Shown here: positions 46,251 to 56,847 of the stretch, piece after piece
Layout: every line of letters starts with the position of its first letter
How positions within the stretch are numbered: position 1 is the stretch's first letter
NCBI GenBank assembly: GCA_001414345.1
Contig: LLCB01000001.1
Location: 620,001 to 684,000, forward strand
Origin: Hymenoscyphus infarciens
Taxonomy: Eukaryota; Ascomycota; Leotiomycetes; Helotiales; Helotiaceae
DNA length: 64,000 bases
Reading direction: 5' to 3'
Notes under the pieces: generated by a model
The model's input: the letters and a program-made list of their open reading frames with translations, nothing else
Databases searched by the model: none
Told to the model about the DNA's origin: nothing
Made by a program: the position numbers and the translations under genes

Positions 46251-47500
46251 AGGCTTTTAGAGTTACTTTATTAATTCTAAAAAAGTTTTTATAAGAATAC
46301 TAATATAATATATATAAAAGTATAGTTAATAAGCTTCTAGTAAAGTATTAATTAACTTATATAGTTTAAAACTTCTAAGTAATAATTAATAATAGCTCTT
46401 AAATAAGTATTAATATATTTAATACTTTAGAGAAATAGTATATTATACTTATTAATTAACTAAATAAAATCTAAACTAAAAACTATAGACTTTTTACTTA
46501 ATCTAGTTATTTTCTCTTTTTATTTTTAAATATTTTTTAGATATAAATAGTATAGTATTATAAAACTAGTATTTCTATAAATAAATTAGTAAATAATTTA
46601 ATATCTATTTAAAGATAACTCTTTAACTTACTATAGCTATATACTTAAGTCTTCTTTCTAATATAATAAAGATTAACTTATTTTACTTCTACTTCTCTTT
46701 CTTATTTAGCTATTAAAAGAGACTTAAATACTTTTGAATTATAAGATATATTATATAATATAATATCTTTATTAGATTTAATAAGATTATTTTTAATTTC
46801 TTTATTTATCTAACTAAGATTAGATAATAAAGTAATAATAGTCTTTATCTTAGAGTTTTTAATTACTAGTAGTAACTTAAATAAAACTCTCTATTTTATT
46901 TAATAATACTATTAAGTTTATTAGCTAATATTAATATTTAGTTTTTTAGAAAGAGCTTTAGAAGTCTTTTAAAGAGTTATATAAGCTAGAAATATAAAAT
47001 AATAATATTATCGTTTATTATATTAAGAGTAACTTTTAATAGTATACTAAAGAGAAGAGATAGAGTAGATTAGATATTAATAATATAAATATAAAGGTTA
47101 AAGTAATTTCTTTATATAAAAACTTAAGATTTTTCAAGAAAAGTAGACGAAAATAAGTTATTAAATAGTTTTAGTATATTAATTTTTTTTAAATTCTAAG
47201 AGTAGAAAAGTAGAGAATAGTAAAGTATTTAGATAGAGTATAGTTATAAATAAAGGTTTAAAAAAAAGAACTAGATAAAATACTAGTAGTATTTATAAAC
47301 TATAACTTTTAAATAAATAAAAGTCTAATTAGATAAAAGAGTTTAATTAAATAAAAAAAGTATATTATTCTTAATATATAATAGTAGTAGTTAGTAACTA
47401 GATCTAGTATCTATATAAGTAGTTCTTTTATTCTTACTTTCTTTATCTAATTATCTTTCTTAGTTTTTTTTAAGTATTAAGAGCTTTTTTTAGAAAAAAA
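46251..47500. other. AT-rich RIPed DNA, unclassified
   Basis: No domain recognised. Composition switches to normal at about 47510. Confidence 0.4.
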
Positions 47501-48205
47501 AATTCTATGTTTTTATCTTCTGTTTTCTGTTTTCTGTATTTATATTAGCTAACACTCTGCTAATGTCCTCTATAACCAGGCGCGCCTCGTTTTCAGCATT
47601 GAAGATAAAGTGAAGCCAGACGGCCTCTAAAATAGTCTGAAATATTTGCTCTCTCCGATGATAACGTGTGGAAGTGACGTCACCCAAGTGCTTTTATCTA
47701 GTCATTATTAAGTCCTCGCTAGGCTCACGTGGTGTCTCAATTCCCTGGCATTTTATTAAGGTTACACAAAGATTTTCTACCGTGGTTTATAACACTTTCA
47801 ACCTACTCTAAATTCCTTGATTAAAAGCAAGCTTTTCTAATGATGCACTTTTTGATTAGTCCCGGCACTTTCGTGAGCCAACCACCAAATTAAAACTCTA
47901 TGTCACCGGATGATAACCCTGGTAATGCAGGTGTAAGCTGATTCGCCTATCGAGCAGATCTCGATAGCCGAAGTATCCCTTTTCAGTCGGCTGTTAGCTG
48001 CCCCGCAAGATTAATATATGATTTACAGGGCGCCAAAATTCGGTATCTAGTTTTCGGGGATAAATGGGGGAGCCAAAAAGGGCAGTTGATGGTAGATCCA
48101 AGGTTATAAGAATCAAGTGGGTACCGCTGGAAACTTCACCAACTAAGTTCTCCATTCCTCCAAAAAAAACTCTATTACTTGTACCAGATGGGGTCCAGAG
48201 TCAAG
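47501..48205. other. Upstream region of the DUF1996 gene
   Basis: Normal composition. A 60-codon open frame on the minus strand (47687-47505) lacks an ATG and is not supported. No clear promoter element. Confidence 0.4.
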
Positions 48206-49409
48206 ATGAAGTCGTTCACAACCCTCCTCGCGCTTGCCGTGTTTGCCACTGCAGGTCTTCGCTTCCCTTGCTCAACTCTAACCATTCAGCGCCTTGATCC
48301 TGTCGTTCAACCAGGCGATACGCCATCTTCTCATCTTCACCATATTGTCGGTGGAAATGCCTTCAATGCTACGATGGAGGGAGACGTTGGTGCTAGAGCT
48401 ACATGTACTACCTGCCAAATGGCGGAAGATTTTAGCAATTATTGGACTGCGCACTTGTTCTTCAAACATCCCACCAACGGCTCCTACCACCGCGTGCCAG
48501 TTGTTCCTGTTCAGCCATTGTTAGGGGGCTCTCAAGGTAATCATGAAACTGAATTCAATACAAAATAGTGTCTGACGATTTCATAGGTGCTCAAGGTGGA
48601 CTCACTGTTTACTATACGCAATTCGATTTAAGCAAAGATAACCTCAAAACACAATCAATAACAACTTTCAAACCAGTGGGTCTACTTTGAAAAAAGTCTC
48701 CTGGGAGTTTCTAATGGTATATAGGGCTTCCGTATGACAGTTGGTAGTCCATCCAATAGTGGGAAGGCGCAAGTTGGCTTGCGCTACCAGTGCCTCACCG
48801 CTAGTGGAGGAAGAGGCAGAGAGACGCCAGACTTTCCTACAGCGGCATGTCCAGGTGGTATCTTCACCACACAACATTTCCCTGCGTTAGTTCTTCATTC
48901 GACCCGATGCACGGAAACAAAAGGCTAACCGAGTTTAGATGCTGGGATGGCAGGAACCTTGACAGTCCTGATCATCAGTCGCACATGTATAACACAATCA
49001 CTTCGGATGGCTTCACGAACGCTCCTAAATGCCCATCTACTCATCCAGTCCGCGTACCACAGGTAACTTTCGAGACAACATGGGATACAAGCAAACTCAA
49101 TAGCATGTGGACCTCGGGTGCCCCAAACCCTTTCGTCTGGAGTTTCGAAGGTAATGCTGCCGGAACTCACGCAGACTACATGTTTGGTTGGAAAGGCGAC
49201 TCTCTCACGCGGGCTATGGCTAAGTCCGAGTGTTTCTACGACGGGTGCGGTTCCATCACAAAGCAACCGATGGCTACTGCAAACCAGTGCACTATCCCAA
49301 AAACAGTCCAAGAAGATACTGAAGGATGTGAGTTTTCAGCCTTGTTTTACAAATAATAGGTATTAATACTAACGTTTAAATAGGGCTCAAAGCACTCCCA
49401 GGAAGATAA
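48206..49409 (+). CDS. DUF1996-domain protein, probably secreted, 331 aa
   Basis: Five exons: 48206-48536, 48587-48675, 48725-48885, 48939-49327 and 49384-49409, with introns of 49-56 bp. Intron 3 contains GCTAACC and intron 4 contains TACTAACG as branch sites. ATG 48206 gives a signal peptide (KSFTTLLALAVFATAG); ATG 48188 would add six residues. The DUF1996 order is complete: LDPVVQPGD, SSHLHHIVGGNAFNATM, CTTCQMAEDFSNYW, GGLTVYYTQ, GLRYQCL, FPTAACPGG, CWDGRNLDSPDHQSHM, CPSTHPVRVPQV, FGWKGDSL, and EGWLKALPG near the end. The family has no established activity; members are mostly fungal, extracellular and Cys/His/Trp-rich. N-glycosylation sequons occur (NATM, NGS). A decayed relative lies at 6570-6890. 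Confidence 0.88.
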
Positions 49410-49761
49410 AGGACTTTGCAAGTTACTGATTGACAATTACGGAGAGGGAATTTGGGATGTTGAATATGCGTTGACTTCATTTTCGTTTGTAAATATGCAG
49501 ATCGAATTTAGGAGTACTTCAAACACAAATTCAACGAGTGGAAAGTGAAGAGTAGTGACAAAACTCGAATCAATTAGAAGTGATCACATAGTCGTAGAGT
49601 ACCTCGAAAGTGCTAGCTCTCTTTCATTTGGTGTAAGTAGAACGGATGAAGTGACAATGAAAACTAACAAAGGCTCATTTGTGAAGGTGATCCACCTTGA
49701 TAGTGAATCGTGTAACGCAAGTCACATGACTTCATTTGGCTTGTGCTTCTGGGTTCCTTAA
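49410..49761 (+). pseudogene. Open frame remnant after the DUF1996 gene, family unknown
   Basis: One reading frame runs from 49384 to a stop at about 49761, interrupted by a single TGA near 49546. It reads KLLIDNYGEGIWDVEY, then after the TGA KLESIRSDHIVVEY and ends FGLCFWVP. Frame conservation on both sides of the stop hints at a decayed small gene or exon. It could equally be DUF1996 3' UTR. No start codon assigned. Confidence 0.25.
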
Positions 49762-49856
49762 AGTCTTCGTCTAAACTAAGCACTTGACACTGTCCTCTAC
49801 ATTGCAACGCCACCTGATTCACCCACGGGGGCCTTCAAACAAAAATCAGTGATAAC

Positions 49857-50872
49857 ATGTCTTCAACTATCACATCTCCAAACCCCAAGGCTTCACCGGA
49901 GCTGGTGAGGCCTAAGAATCCTGAAGGCCATTGGACCCAAGCGCTTAGTTTGTTCCGCGACGAGCTCCCTGATGCGTCTATTCAACTTTACAAATACATA
50001 CCTCCCACTCCAGAACCGACTTTCCATCCCTTCTCAAAACTCCCTATTGAAATCCGACGTAAGCTTTATCCCTCACCTGCCCTTATGGTCCTTCCTTTGA
50101 GCTAGGAGTTCAAATTCACTCTTAGGCCTCAACACCGCGAAATGAAACAAAATACTGATTTTATATAGTCAATATTTGGGAACTTGGATGCGCCGTACCA
50201 CACACCCTTCATGTGTTTCGTTGGATTACCAAAGAGCGGTATAAGGTTCACCACACATTTATTGCCAATGATAGACGAGGGGAGAGACAGGTCTCAAAAT
50301 GGTGCTGGCTATGGAAATTTCACGGTTATCGAACCTCAACAGAGAATCCCAGGATCCTCTGCACAAATCGCGAAAGCCGACAGGTAGCCTTGAGAATCTA
50401 CCAACCTCTACTCAAAACCACTCCCTCCCAGGGCCAAATCGCATACTTCAATCCCGTCGCCGACACCGTTTGTGTGAACTTCAACAGAGAGGAGATTATG
50501 AGGGTCATTCTCCGTTATAATTATGAATTGGCAAACCACCTATGTCCCAATACGGCTGAAGTTCTTCACCGGCTGGAAATACTGAATTCGCAATGGGAGC
50601 TTACGCTCGAAATGGTTACGAGGAATGGCCAAGTCGTCTGCGAGCGAAGATTGTTTTGTGAGAGCCTCTGGGGGCCTTTTTCTCATACGGAAATCGGCTG
50701 GAATAACTTTCGCAACCTCAAACAGCTCTCGATCATTCGACCCCGCTCCAGTGGGATCCGCTTTACGAGGGGAATCAAGGAGATGAAAAACCAGCTTTTA
50801 AAAGACTTCCAAGTCATGCAAGAAAAGGACCCAAACGTGTCTGTGCCTGATATTTCGCTTGTCATGACTTGA
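49857..50872 (+). CDS. 2EXR-domain protein, 301 aa
   Basis: Two exons, 49857-50058 and 50169-50872, with a 110-bp intron (GTAAGC...ATATAG). Splicing restores the hallmark motif: FHPFSKLPIEIR joined to LNIWEL at residues 56-73. The second family landmark, RILCTNRESRQVAL, is followed by IAYFNPVADTVCVNF. 2EXR proteins are a fungal family of unknown function, often in large, variable copy number. The C-terminal half (residues 160-301) is mixed helix/sheet with no further motif I recognise. No signal peptide. Without the intron the frame would break, so the splice model is well supported. The gene is 450 bp downstream of and in the same direction as the DUF1996 gene. A broken 2EXR gene lies at 4857-6153. 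Confidence 0.85.
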
Positions 50873-51329
50873 GGGGGTATTCTTTAAAGGGCATAGAGTG
50901 ACGGGACAGGAAAGCATAGAAGCATAGAGCATTTGGGTTTTTTCAATATTACAAAGTCTGAAGAGAAGAAAGAATGCCTACACACCGGTCAGTGACGAAC
51001 GACAAAGGGTTCATCGGAATGTATCAATGACTCAACTGAAAAGATTATGTGACTTGCTGATATTACTGTGGTTTCAGAAAAAAATCCTATTTGTTCATAT
51101 TTCTCTCGGGGGCCCATGATATCTCGCTTGGAGTCAATTCTCCTCTTCAATTTTGTATACTTGCTAATTATTCTTTTGTTACAAACGTCTGTTCTACTTT
51201 TCTCGCCGGTGCTCATCATTATTTCTTTTTAAAATGTTGTATAGTACTTTGATTTGTATTGGAATTGTAGTTCCACCTCGTTCTTGAGGCTCTCTTACTC
51301 GCACTTTACATGGAGTTACGCTTTCTCCG
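50873..51329. other. Convergent intergenic region
   Basis: A minus-strand frame of 76 codons (51219-50989, starting ATGATGAGC) is present but has no supporting feature. I leave it out as a gene. Confidence 0.4.
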
Positions 51330-51722
51330 TCACCTTCTAGCTAGTCTTAGTAAATACCGTCTGGTTTGAGGAAATTTGGGCTTGGGAATTAGAGAATTGG
51401 ACGCTATACGCTCGTGTGATGTATCCTCATCTTTTGGCCTACGAGACGTTACAAGATCCTCTCGCTCACCATACACCTTCACATCTCCAGTTACCAGTGG
51501 TTCAGATGTGGATTCTATGCTTGAGGCATGGCCATTTTCAAATGGTTCTAAAGAAGATGGTGTAAGGCGTCGGCTGAACTGGAAATCATGTGTGTCCCAG
51601 ATGACGCTGTCACCATTTGTCACTTGCCAGACTATGAATCGTGCTCCATCGGGTTTGGCGAGAGTTGCTGCAGTTCCGGACAAAGTAGACGTCTGGAGTT
51701 TATTTCGGTAGTAAGGAACCAT
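51330..51722 (-). CDS. Small hypothetical protein, 130 aa
   Basis: The open frame extends further upstream, but the first ATG is at 51722-51720 in a good context (CACAAAATGG), giving MVPYYRNKLQ. Family not recognised. It contains a compact N-terminal part (GARFIVWQVTNGDSVIWDTHDFQFS, written here only to mark residues 27-51), an acidic/serine middle, and a basic C-terminus (QTRRYLLRLARR). The N-terminal part looks like a short beta-rich module. No signal peptide or membrane segment. It lies convergent to the 2EXR gene. Could be species-specific. The coding call rests on length, start context and the protein-like composition only. Confidence 0.45.
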   Translation of the reverse strand: MVPYYRNKLQTSTLSGTAATLAKPDGARFIVWQVTNGDSVIWDTHDFQFSRRLTPSSLEPFENGHASSIESTSEPLVTGDVKVYGEREDLVTSRRPKDEDTSHERIASNSLIPKPKFPQTRRYLLRLARR

Positions 51723-52199
51723 TTTGTGTTTTTGTTGGTAGTAATTTACTTGAAACTGTGGGGTGGAGTATGTGATGAGGGGAGATTTATCAATTGTAAA
51801 CAAAGGGGTATTTAATTCTGTTCTATGTAGACTTGTCTCTCCCTATATGCATGAAACAGTCCTAAAATATAAACTTGTTTTTTGCGAGCAATCTCTTCCC
51901 CCACAGTAGTTTTTAAAATGATTTTTTGTTAGCAAGATAGCAAGATAAACTCTTCGATTTCTAAAGGAGGAGAAGAGTATAAAATTTCCAATTTTTGATT
52001 TTCAAAAGCTATACAATTCCACACACTAATACATAATAGGATGTCTGGCAAAAGTAACACCCCCTTTGCTTCCCTTATGGAAAATTTGTAGATATTATTT
52101 GATATAGGGTTCCAAGAAGCAGACATTAGAGAGGTCTCAGACGAGCATCTTCAGCAAGTGCTTATCACATAGAACAATATCCGCAACACTCGCCTTAAA
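51723..52199. other. Divergent intergenic region
   Basis: Between two small divergent genes; would contain both promoters. Moderately AT-rich, nothing recognised. Confidence 0.4.
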
Positions 52200-52655
52200 A
52201 TGTTGATGGCTCAAAGTGATATGGATCTGGCTGCCTTCGACCGTGGGCGAAAATTAATAGCGGAAAACTTGCATGAAGCCAATGACAATTATGAGGCTGC
52301 CAGGAAGGCGTGGGAAAAAATGAAGGAACATTCCTATCAGACAAAGCGAGAGCAAATTGACCAGCAAGAGAATGCTCTTCCTAATGCAGAGCTGCTTGGA
52401 GACTGGCGAGTCGAGCATAGATTATCGACTCCAGTTCCAACAGCTGGATCGACTACTTCTGATAATGAAATCACCCCCTCGCGGTTCTCAAAGAGGCTTC
52501 GTGGCTTGATGACAGGAGCTAGTCGAGTGACGAGAAGGCTTACTGGTCGGAAAAAGCGAGCAAGTAAGTTAGCCAGATGTGCCCCTAGTGAGCACCCCGC
52601 AATTTTACCCCAAAACCAAGAAACGGATCCGGAAAACGTGAATAATGTGAAGTGA
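52200..52655 (+). CDS. Small hypothetical protein, 151 aa, helical and basic
   Basis: Starts at ATG 52200 after TTAAA; an in-frame ATG follows at 52206. Family not recognised. Residues 8-60 are rich in A, E, K, R and Q without proline (for example LIAENLHEANDNYEAARKAW), compatible with a coiled coil. Residues 85-125 are strongly basic (FSKRLRGLM, VTRRLTGRKKRASK), like a nucleic-acid-binding or nuclear-localisation tail. No introns apparent. It is one of three small orphan genes in a row at 51.3-53.5 kb. Confidence 0.5.
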   Translation: MLMAQSDMDLAAFDRGRKLIAENLHEANDNYEAARKAWEKMKEHSYQTKREQIDQQENALPNAELLGDWRVEHRLSTPVPTAGSTTSDNEITPSRFSKRLRGLMTGASRVTRRLTGRKKRASKLARCAPSEHPAILPQNQETDPENVNNVK

Positions 52656-53051
52656 AACTCACAAGTCAAAAGAGGGCAAAAGATAGCTCACGAGTTGCGT
52701 GCACATGTCTGACAATGAAACCCAAACACTAAATTTATTCATGTTATTGTTCATCGTCTTTATCATCACTTGATTGTTCCTATGTAAGTTAAAGTTCAAA
52801 GGACCAATAAAGAGCAACAGCGACGGCAAGACAATAAAATTGTGCTTCTTTATTCGAATCTTTGTTAATAATAATTGGATTCTTCCTCGTTAATGTATAT
52901 ATTAGCAAGGATTATTCAATCACTCTCTCACTCGCATTTCGACGGAGATTTTAGCAGCATCATTCAGCAAGGTAAGTGTTCTTGCAGGTAGCATTTCAAC
53001 CACAACCCTTACTTCACTCAAAAACAAAGAATACCATCTCAACATCCCAAA
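52656..53051. other. Intergenic region
   Basis: About 400 bp, moderately AT-rich, with a C/A-rich leader directly before the next ATG. Nothing else recognised. Confidence 0.4.
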
Positions 53052-53486
53052 ATGAACCACGGTAAATACTCCAGTGTTCCAAGTTCTGCCAGGGGGTCTC
53101 ATCCAAACAAGCGTCTCTCACCATCCATCTTCCAGCCACCACCACCAGGAGAAAGTGGTGAGGGTTCTGATAAAGAAGAAGAAGCTCGCGGAAGTTTTCA
53201 ATGTCTCAAACTCAGTGATATAGTTGCAGCGGTTTCCGGTCTCAAAGACAAGACTTCAACCTCCAGTACAGCAAGTTCTACGAAAGCCCAACAGCCAACA
53301 GAGTTCTCGAGAACTCTTGAAAATGAACCATTTCCGCGTGAGGAGCGCTTTTGGGAGGATGTTGTGACTGAGGATGGGAGGGCGGCCCACGAGCAGGTGC
53401 AAGAAGAACGGCTTGCAATTGTTAATAAGTCACCTGTGATTAAGAGACCAGGTAACAAGTCAAAGTTGGATCGGCAGAAAGACTAA
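53052..53486 (+). CDS. Small hypothetical protein, 144 aa, disordered
   Basis: ATG in a fungal-like context (CATCCCAAAATGAACC). Family not recognised. The first 60 residues are rich in S, P and G with PPPPGESGEGS. A short hydrophobic helix-like segment (FQCLKLSDIVAAVSGL) follows, then S/T-rich sequence, a charged segment PFPREERFWEDVVTEDGR, and a basic end. No signal peptide. The leader upstream is C/A-rich as in the other genes here. It is followed directly by AT-rich DNA. Confidence 0.5.
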   Translation: MNHGKYSSVPSSARGSHPNKRLSPSIFQPPPPGESGEGSDKEEEARGSFQCLKLSDIVAAVSGLKDKTSTSSTASSTKAQQPTEFSRTLENEPFPREERFWEDVVTEDGRAAHEQVQEERLAIVNKSPVIKRPGNKSKLDRQKD

Positions 53487-54186
53487 TTAAAACCGGTGAG
53501 CTTGAGGCTAGATAAGTAAGAAGCTTAAATACTAACTAAAAAGTAGATATCTATAAAGTGAGTTATATAAGCGGGTAAGCGAAACCGTGCCTTCGATAAA
53601 TACACCTAAGGATTCTTAAAAAGAATTAAAAACTAATATTAAAATAAAGAAGACAAAAATTAAAGTATATAGATATTCTTAATCTAACTATTAAATATCG
53701 ATTTCTTTTAATATAGTGATTTATATATAAGCTAGATAAATTCTATAATAAAACTAATAATAGACTTAATATATGTAAGTTTACTAAGAGGATTCTACCT
53801 AGAAGTAGGAGAGTATAGCCTTACTATCACTTTTACTAACGATTTTCGAGGTAGCTAGTGTCTACTTAAGTCGTTGCCTATTTAGAAAGTTAACCCTTCT
53901 ACTACTAAACCATCTATCTTTAAGCTTCTACTACTAAGCTCCTAGAAGCCATCGAATGAACACATCTAGCATTAACACGTGGGTAAGAATCCCTCTCTAT
54001 ACACCCCTACCTCCATTGCTTCGGATTATCCCGAACAATGAAAGTCATTCTCGAAGAAACGTTTAGAAGAATCTAGAATTCTACACGTTGTCGGAGAATG
54101 GATGTCAAGATTTTGACACATTACTTACACAATCAGGTGTATGTCCTTCCCACAGCTCGCTCAGCGGCGAGACGAACATCGCCAAT
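53487..54186. other. Small RIPed patch and upstream region of the F-box relic
   Basis: About 53510-53960 is AT-rich with RIP-like dinucleotides and no readable domain, probably a fragment of a repeat. Composition is normal from about 53960. Confidence 0.4.
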
Positions 54187-56240
54187 ATGGCAGACAAAAT
54201 ACAAACGGAAATTCCCATCTACAGGAAGCCCCTATACCCCCTCTATGGTGAACCAGGTACTCCGCTCCTAGTGGATCGGGTCATGCAAGGTCAAGCATTC
54301 AGTTCGAAAGCGCCTCTCCTTCAACTCCTCCTTGAAATATTGTCCCAGATTATGCAGGATTTTGTTTGGCGATTCCGGCAAGATCGTAAGTCTCTCGCAT
54401 CTCTGGCCCTGGTCAACAGCCACCTGGCGTTTGTGTCTTTTTCGCTAGGAGAGGAGTACTTGCTAATGTGCTGCAGTCGCTACCGCCAATTTGGACTGGT
54501 GAATTTACTGCTCAACGATCGCGCACATGCAATATTACAAAAGGTGCTGGATGAGTCGGGACAAAAGAAAGGACGTGGTAGAGGAAGGTCAACCTTGGCT
54601 TTGGGCCTACCCATTTGATTGTTTACCATATGTTCCTCCGCCATACAGTGTGACTGAATAACCACGAATGACCGTTCACTGCGTGATGCATTAACTACTG
54701 AAACCGAAGGTGGTGATGGGTTCTCTTGCTTTCAGCAACAGCAAGACCTCAACTCTTCAATCGTCGGCTCTCTTCACACAACAAATCTCGATCCCTCTCG
54801 ACTTCTCCCTCTTTGGCCCTCGCCAACAGCGACTGTCTTCAACTTTCACGTTCGTGTCTGTGGGCTGCGATGAACTTGAGCCCCCATTCCATTAGTTTTT
54901 CTCGAGAGAGATTGCAAGTACTGGTGAAGTAGGTAAAACAAAGAAAGGGTTTACCACTGCAGGGGAAGCGAGATGGAAACCTGGGACCTTGTATTCGAAG
55001 TTTTACCCTCGGAATTGGCACTTGTCTCTTAGACGAGCCCAACGTCCCGTTCAACCAAGCAGCTCGAACAGTGGTGGAAAATATGAGCCTGGTGCTTCGG
55101 AATATGGAAACCTTCCTTTCATACCAGGGAGAAACAATCACGGTACCCTCTACAACACTTTTCAAGTCTTTACTCTCCCTTTCTCCAAAGGTTAAGGCTG
55201 TTTGTCTTTGGGTTGAATATCATGTGCCCGAGTATCTCTATAAAGCTCCTCAGATCGGCGTCGAAGGCTCAACGGTCAACTCATTCTGTCTCGGGGGGGG
55301 GGAACTTGAAGAGCTCTTTGTCAGCCTCCAACAGGTTCCACACAGAACTCAGAACCCACTATACTTGCACAGTTATTCCATTACTACTCACCGAGTCTTG
55401 AAAGCCTACATGGCTTCATTCTTCGGAGATCACTCGCCCTTTACAAAACTGACCGGGTTACCTCGCTTCGGGATGCGAGCGGCCAAGTCCCTAGCTTTGA
55501 CAAGCTGAGAGAACTTCTAATACCGATATCTTTTTAGACAACGAGTCCTGGGATGCTGTCCTGTCAGCGATCTTGACTTCCCTTTGTTTGCATCACCCTG
55601 GTCCAGACAAAACTCGCCAAAATTCTGCGTTAGACGAGTGTCTAATGAATAAAGGTCATATACACTCTCTTGAAAACTTTCGAAGGGCACCTATTCTAAG
55701 AAGGAACAACCTCAAACCCACGGAGAAGTTCCTCAGCTTTCTAAAAGCAAACAACGACAAATCAAAATTCATAGCAACAGAAACACCGCTCACAGCAACA
55801 GCCGTAGATCTGATTCTTCCCGTATTGAAAGCGTTCCCGGCTTTGAAAACGCTCTGCCTACATTGGCACATTTCTCAAAAACATCTTCCAGCCTCAGCAC
55901 TTGACTAAATTGGAAACATCACTAGTTTGGTGCAGCTTGAACTCGGCACTACACCAGATGAAAGGTTGTACCGGGGCGAGAAATCTATCCATGGATTTGT
56001 GATCAATCACCATTCCATAAGAGGTTCTCTGCGCAAATTACACCACCTTCGAGGGCTTACATTCACGAATGCTGAAGAGCCAGCTGGCCAATACTTCAAT
56101 CGTCGCTATGAACAAGTGGGCAGGGCAGCTGAACACCCGGAAGCAGTATAATGGGTTGCATCATTTGACAGAGGTCACCATGAACGGATGATAGAAAAAG
56201 TAGGCCGATACGCCGACTTACGTTCAGGTCAGTGGTGAAC
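54187..56240 (+). pseudogene. Decayed F-box-like protein gene(s)
   Basis: From ATG 54187 an F-box-like segment can be read: LLQLLLEILSQIM, then DRKSLASLALVNSH, then DRAHAILQKVLDES. A second F-box-like start appears in another frame at 54800-54860 (SLALANSDCLQLSRSC). Further pieces follow in changing frames: LGPCIRSFTLGIG (54975), RNMETFLSYQ, LFKSLLSLSPKVKAVCLWVEY, LPRFGMRAAKSLALTS (55450), TSLCLHHPGPDKT (55573), LILPVLKAFPALKTLCL (55815) and SIRGSLRKLHHLRGLTF (56010). The order looks like one F-box plus leucine-rich protein. Frames change at least four times with stops between, so no intact model fits. Multiple unrecognised introns could explain part of it. The repeated F-box start suggests either a partial duplication or two fused remnants. 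Confidence 0.5.
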
Positions 56241-56847
56241 AAAACTGGTCAGAAAGAGTTCAAGACTGCGCGTAGTGAGGTTTCACACAAGCCTTGGAGA
56301 TATTTTAGTCCCAGACGGGAACGCTGGTACGGAAATTATTTCCTTAAATTCACTTGAAAATTTGGTGCAGTGTTGAAGAGTACAAATAATCAAAGCTGGT
56401 TCTTGGTTTTACTCTAAAATAGGCACTAAAACAAAACAAAACAAAATCTCGCCAATTGAGTTGTGAGAGAGCACCTGTTCCATTAAACTTGCAAATGCCG
56501 TGTCGTAGACGTTAAAGCCGCCGATATATGCTTTTGCTTGGTACCTGCCTGAAGGGTCGTGAGTACCAGATTTCTTATAAATTTAGTGCAATTTTTCTTT
56601 CGTGTATTCGTGTCAGTAAAGCCAAAGACACAATGCTGCCAAAATCCTCGAATTACAAAGCGCCATCAACATCCTAACTCAAATCCTCCAAAAGAACGTA
56701 GCTATACAGATCTGTCATCAAACTCTGACATCACAAGTCTTCTAAACCCCAACTCCTAACACAAACGCCCCCAAAATATAAACACAAAACAACCAAAACA
56801 ACGATAGCGGGTCTAGTAGCAACACCACATCACTCTTTACAACTAAC
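56241..56847. other. Intergenic region
   Basis: Between the F-box relic and the convergent transcription-factor gene. Nothing recognised. Confidence 0.4.

Noticed and set aside
47505..47687. Minus-strand frame of 60 codons at the island border
   Set aside because: No ATG, upstream stop close by, and no domain; might be an exon remnant but cannot be supported.
50059..50168. Reading the 2EXR gene as a pseudogene with a frameshift and stops
   Set aside because: A GTAAGC...ATATAG intron restores the exact family motif, so an intact spliced gene is the better model.
50989..51219. Minus-strand frame of 76 codons starting ATGATGAGC
   Set aside because: Lies between two convergent genes without any coding signal beyond being open.
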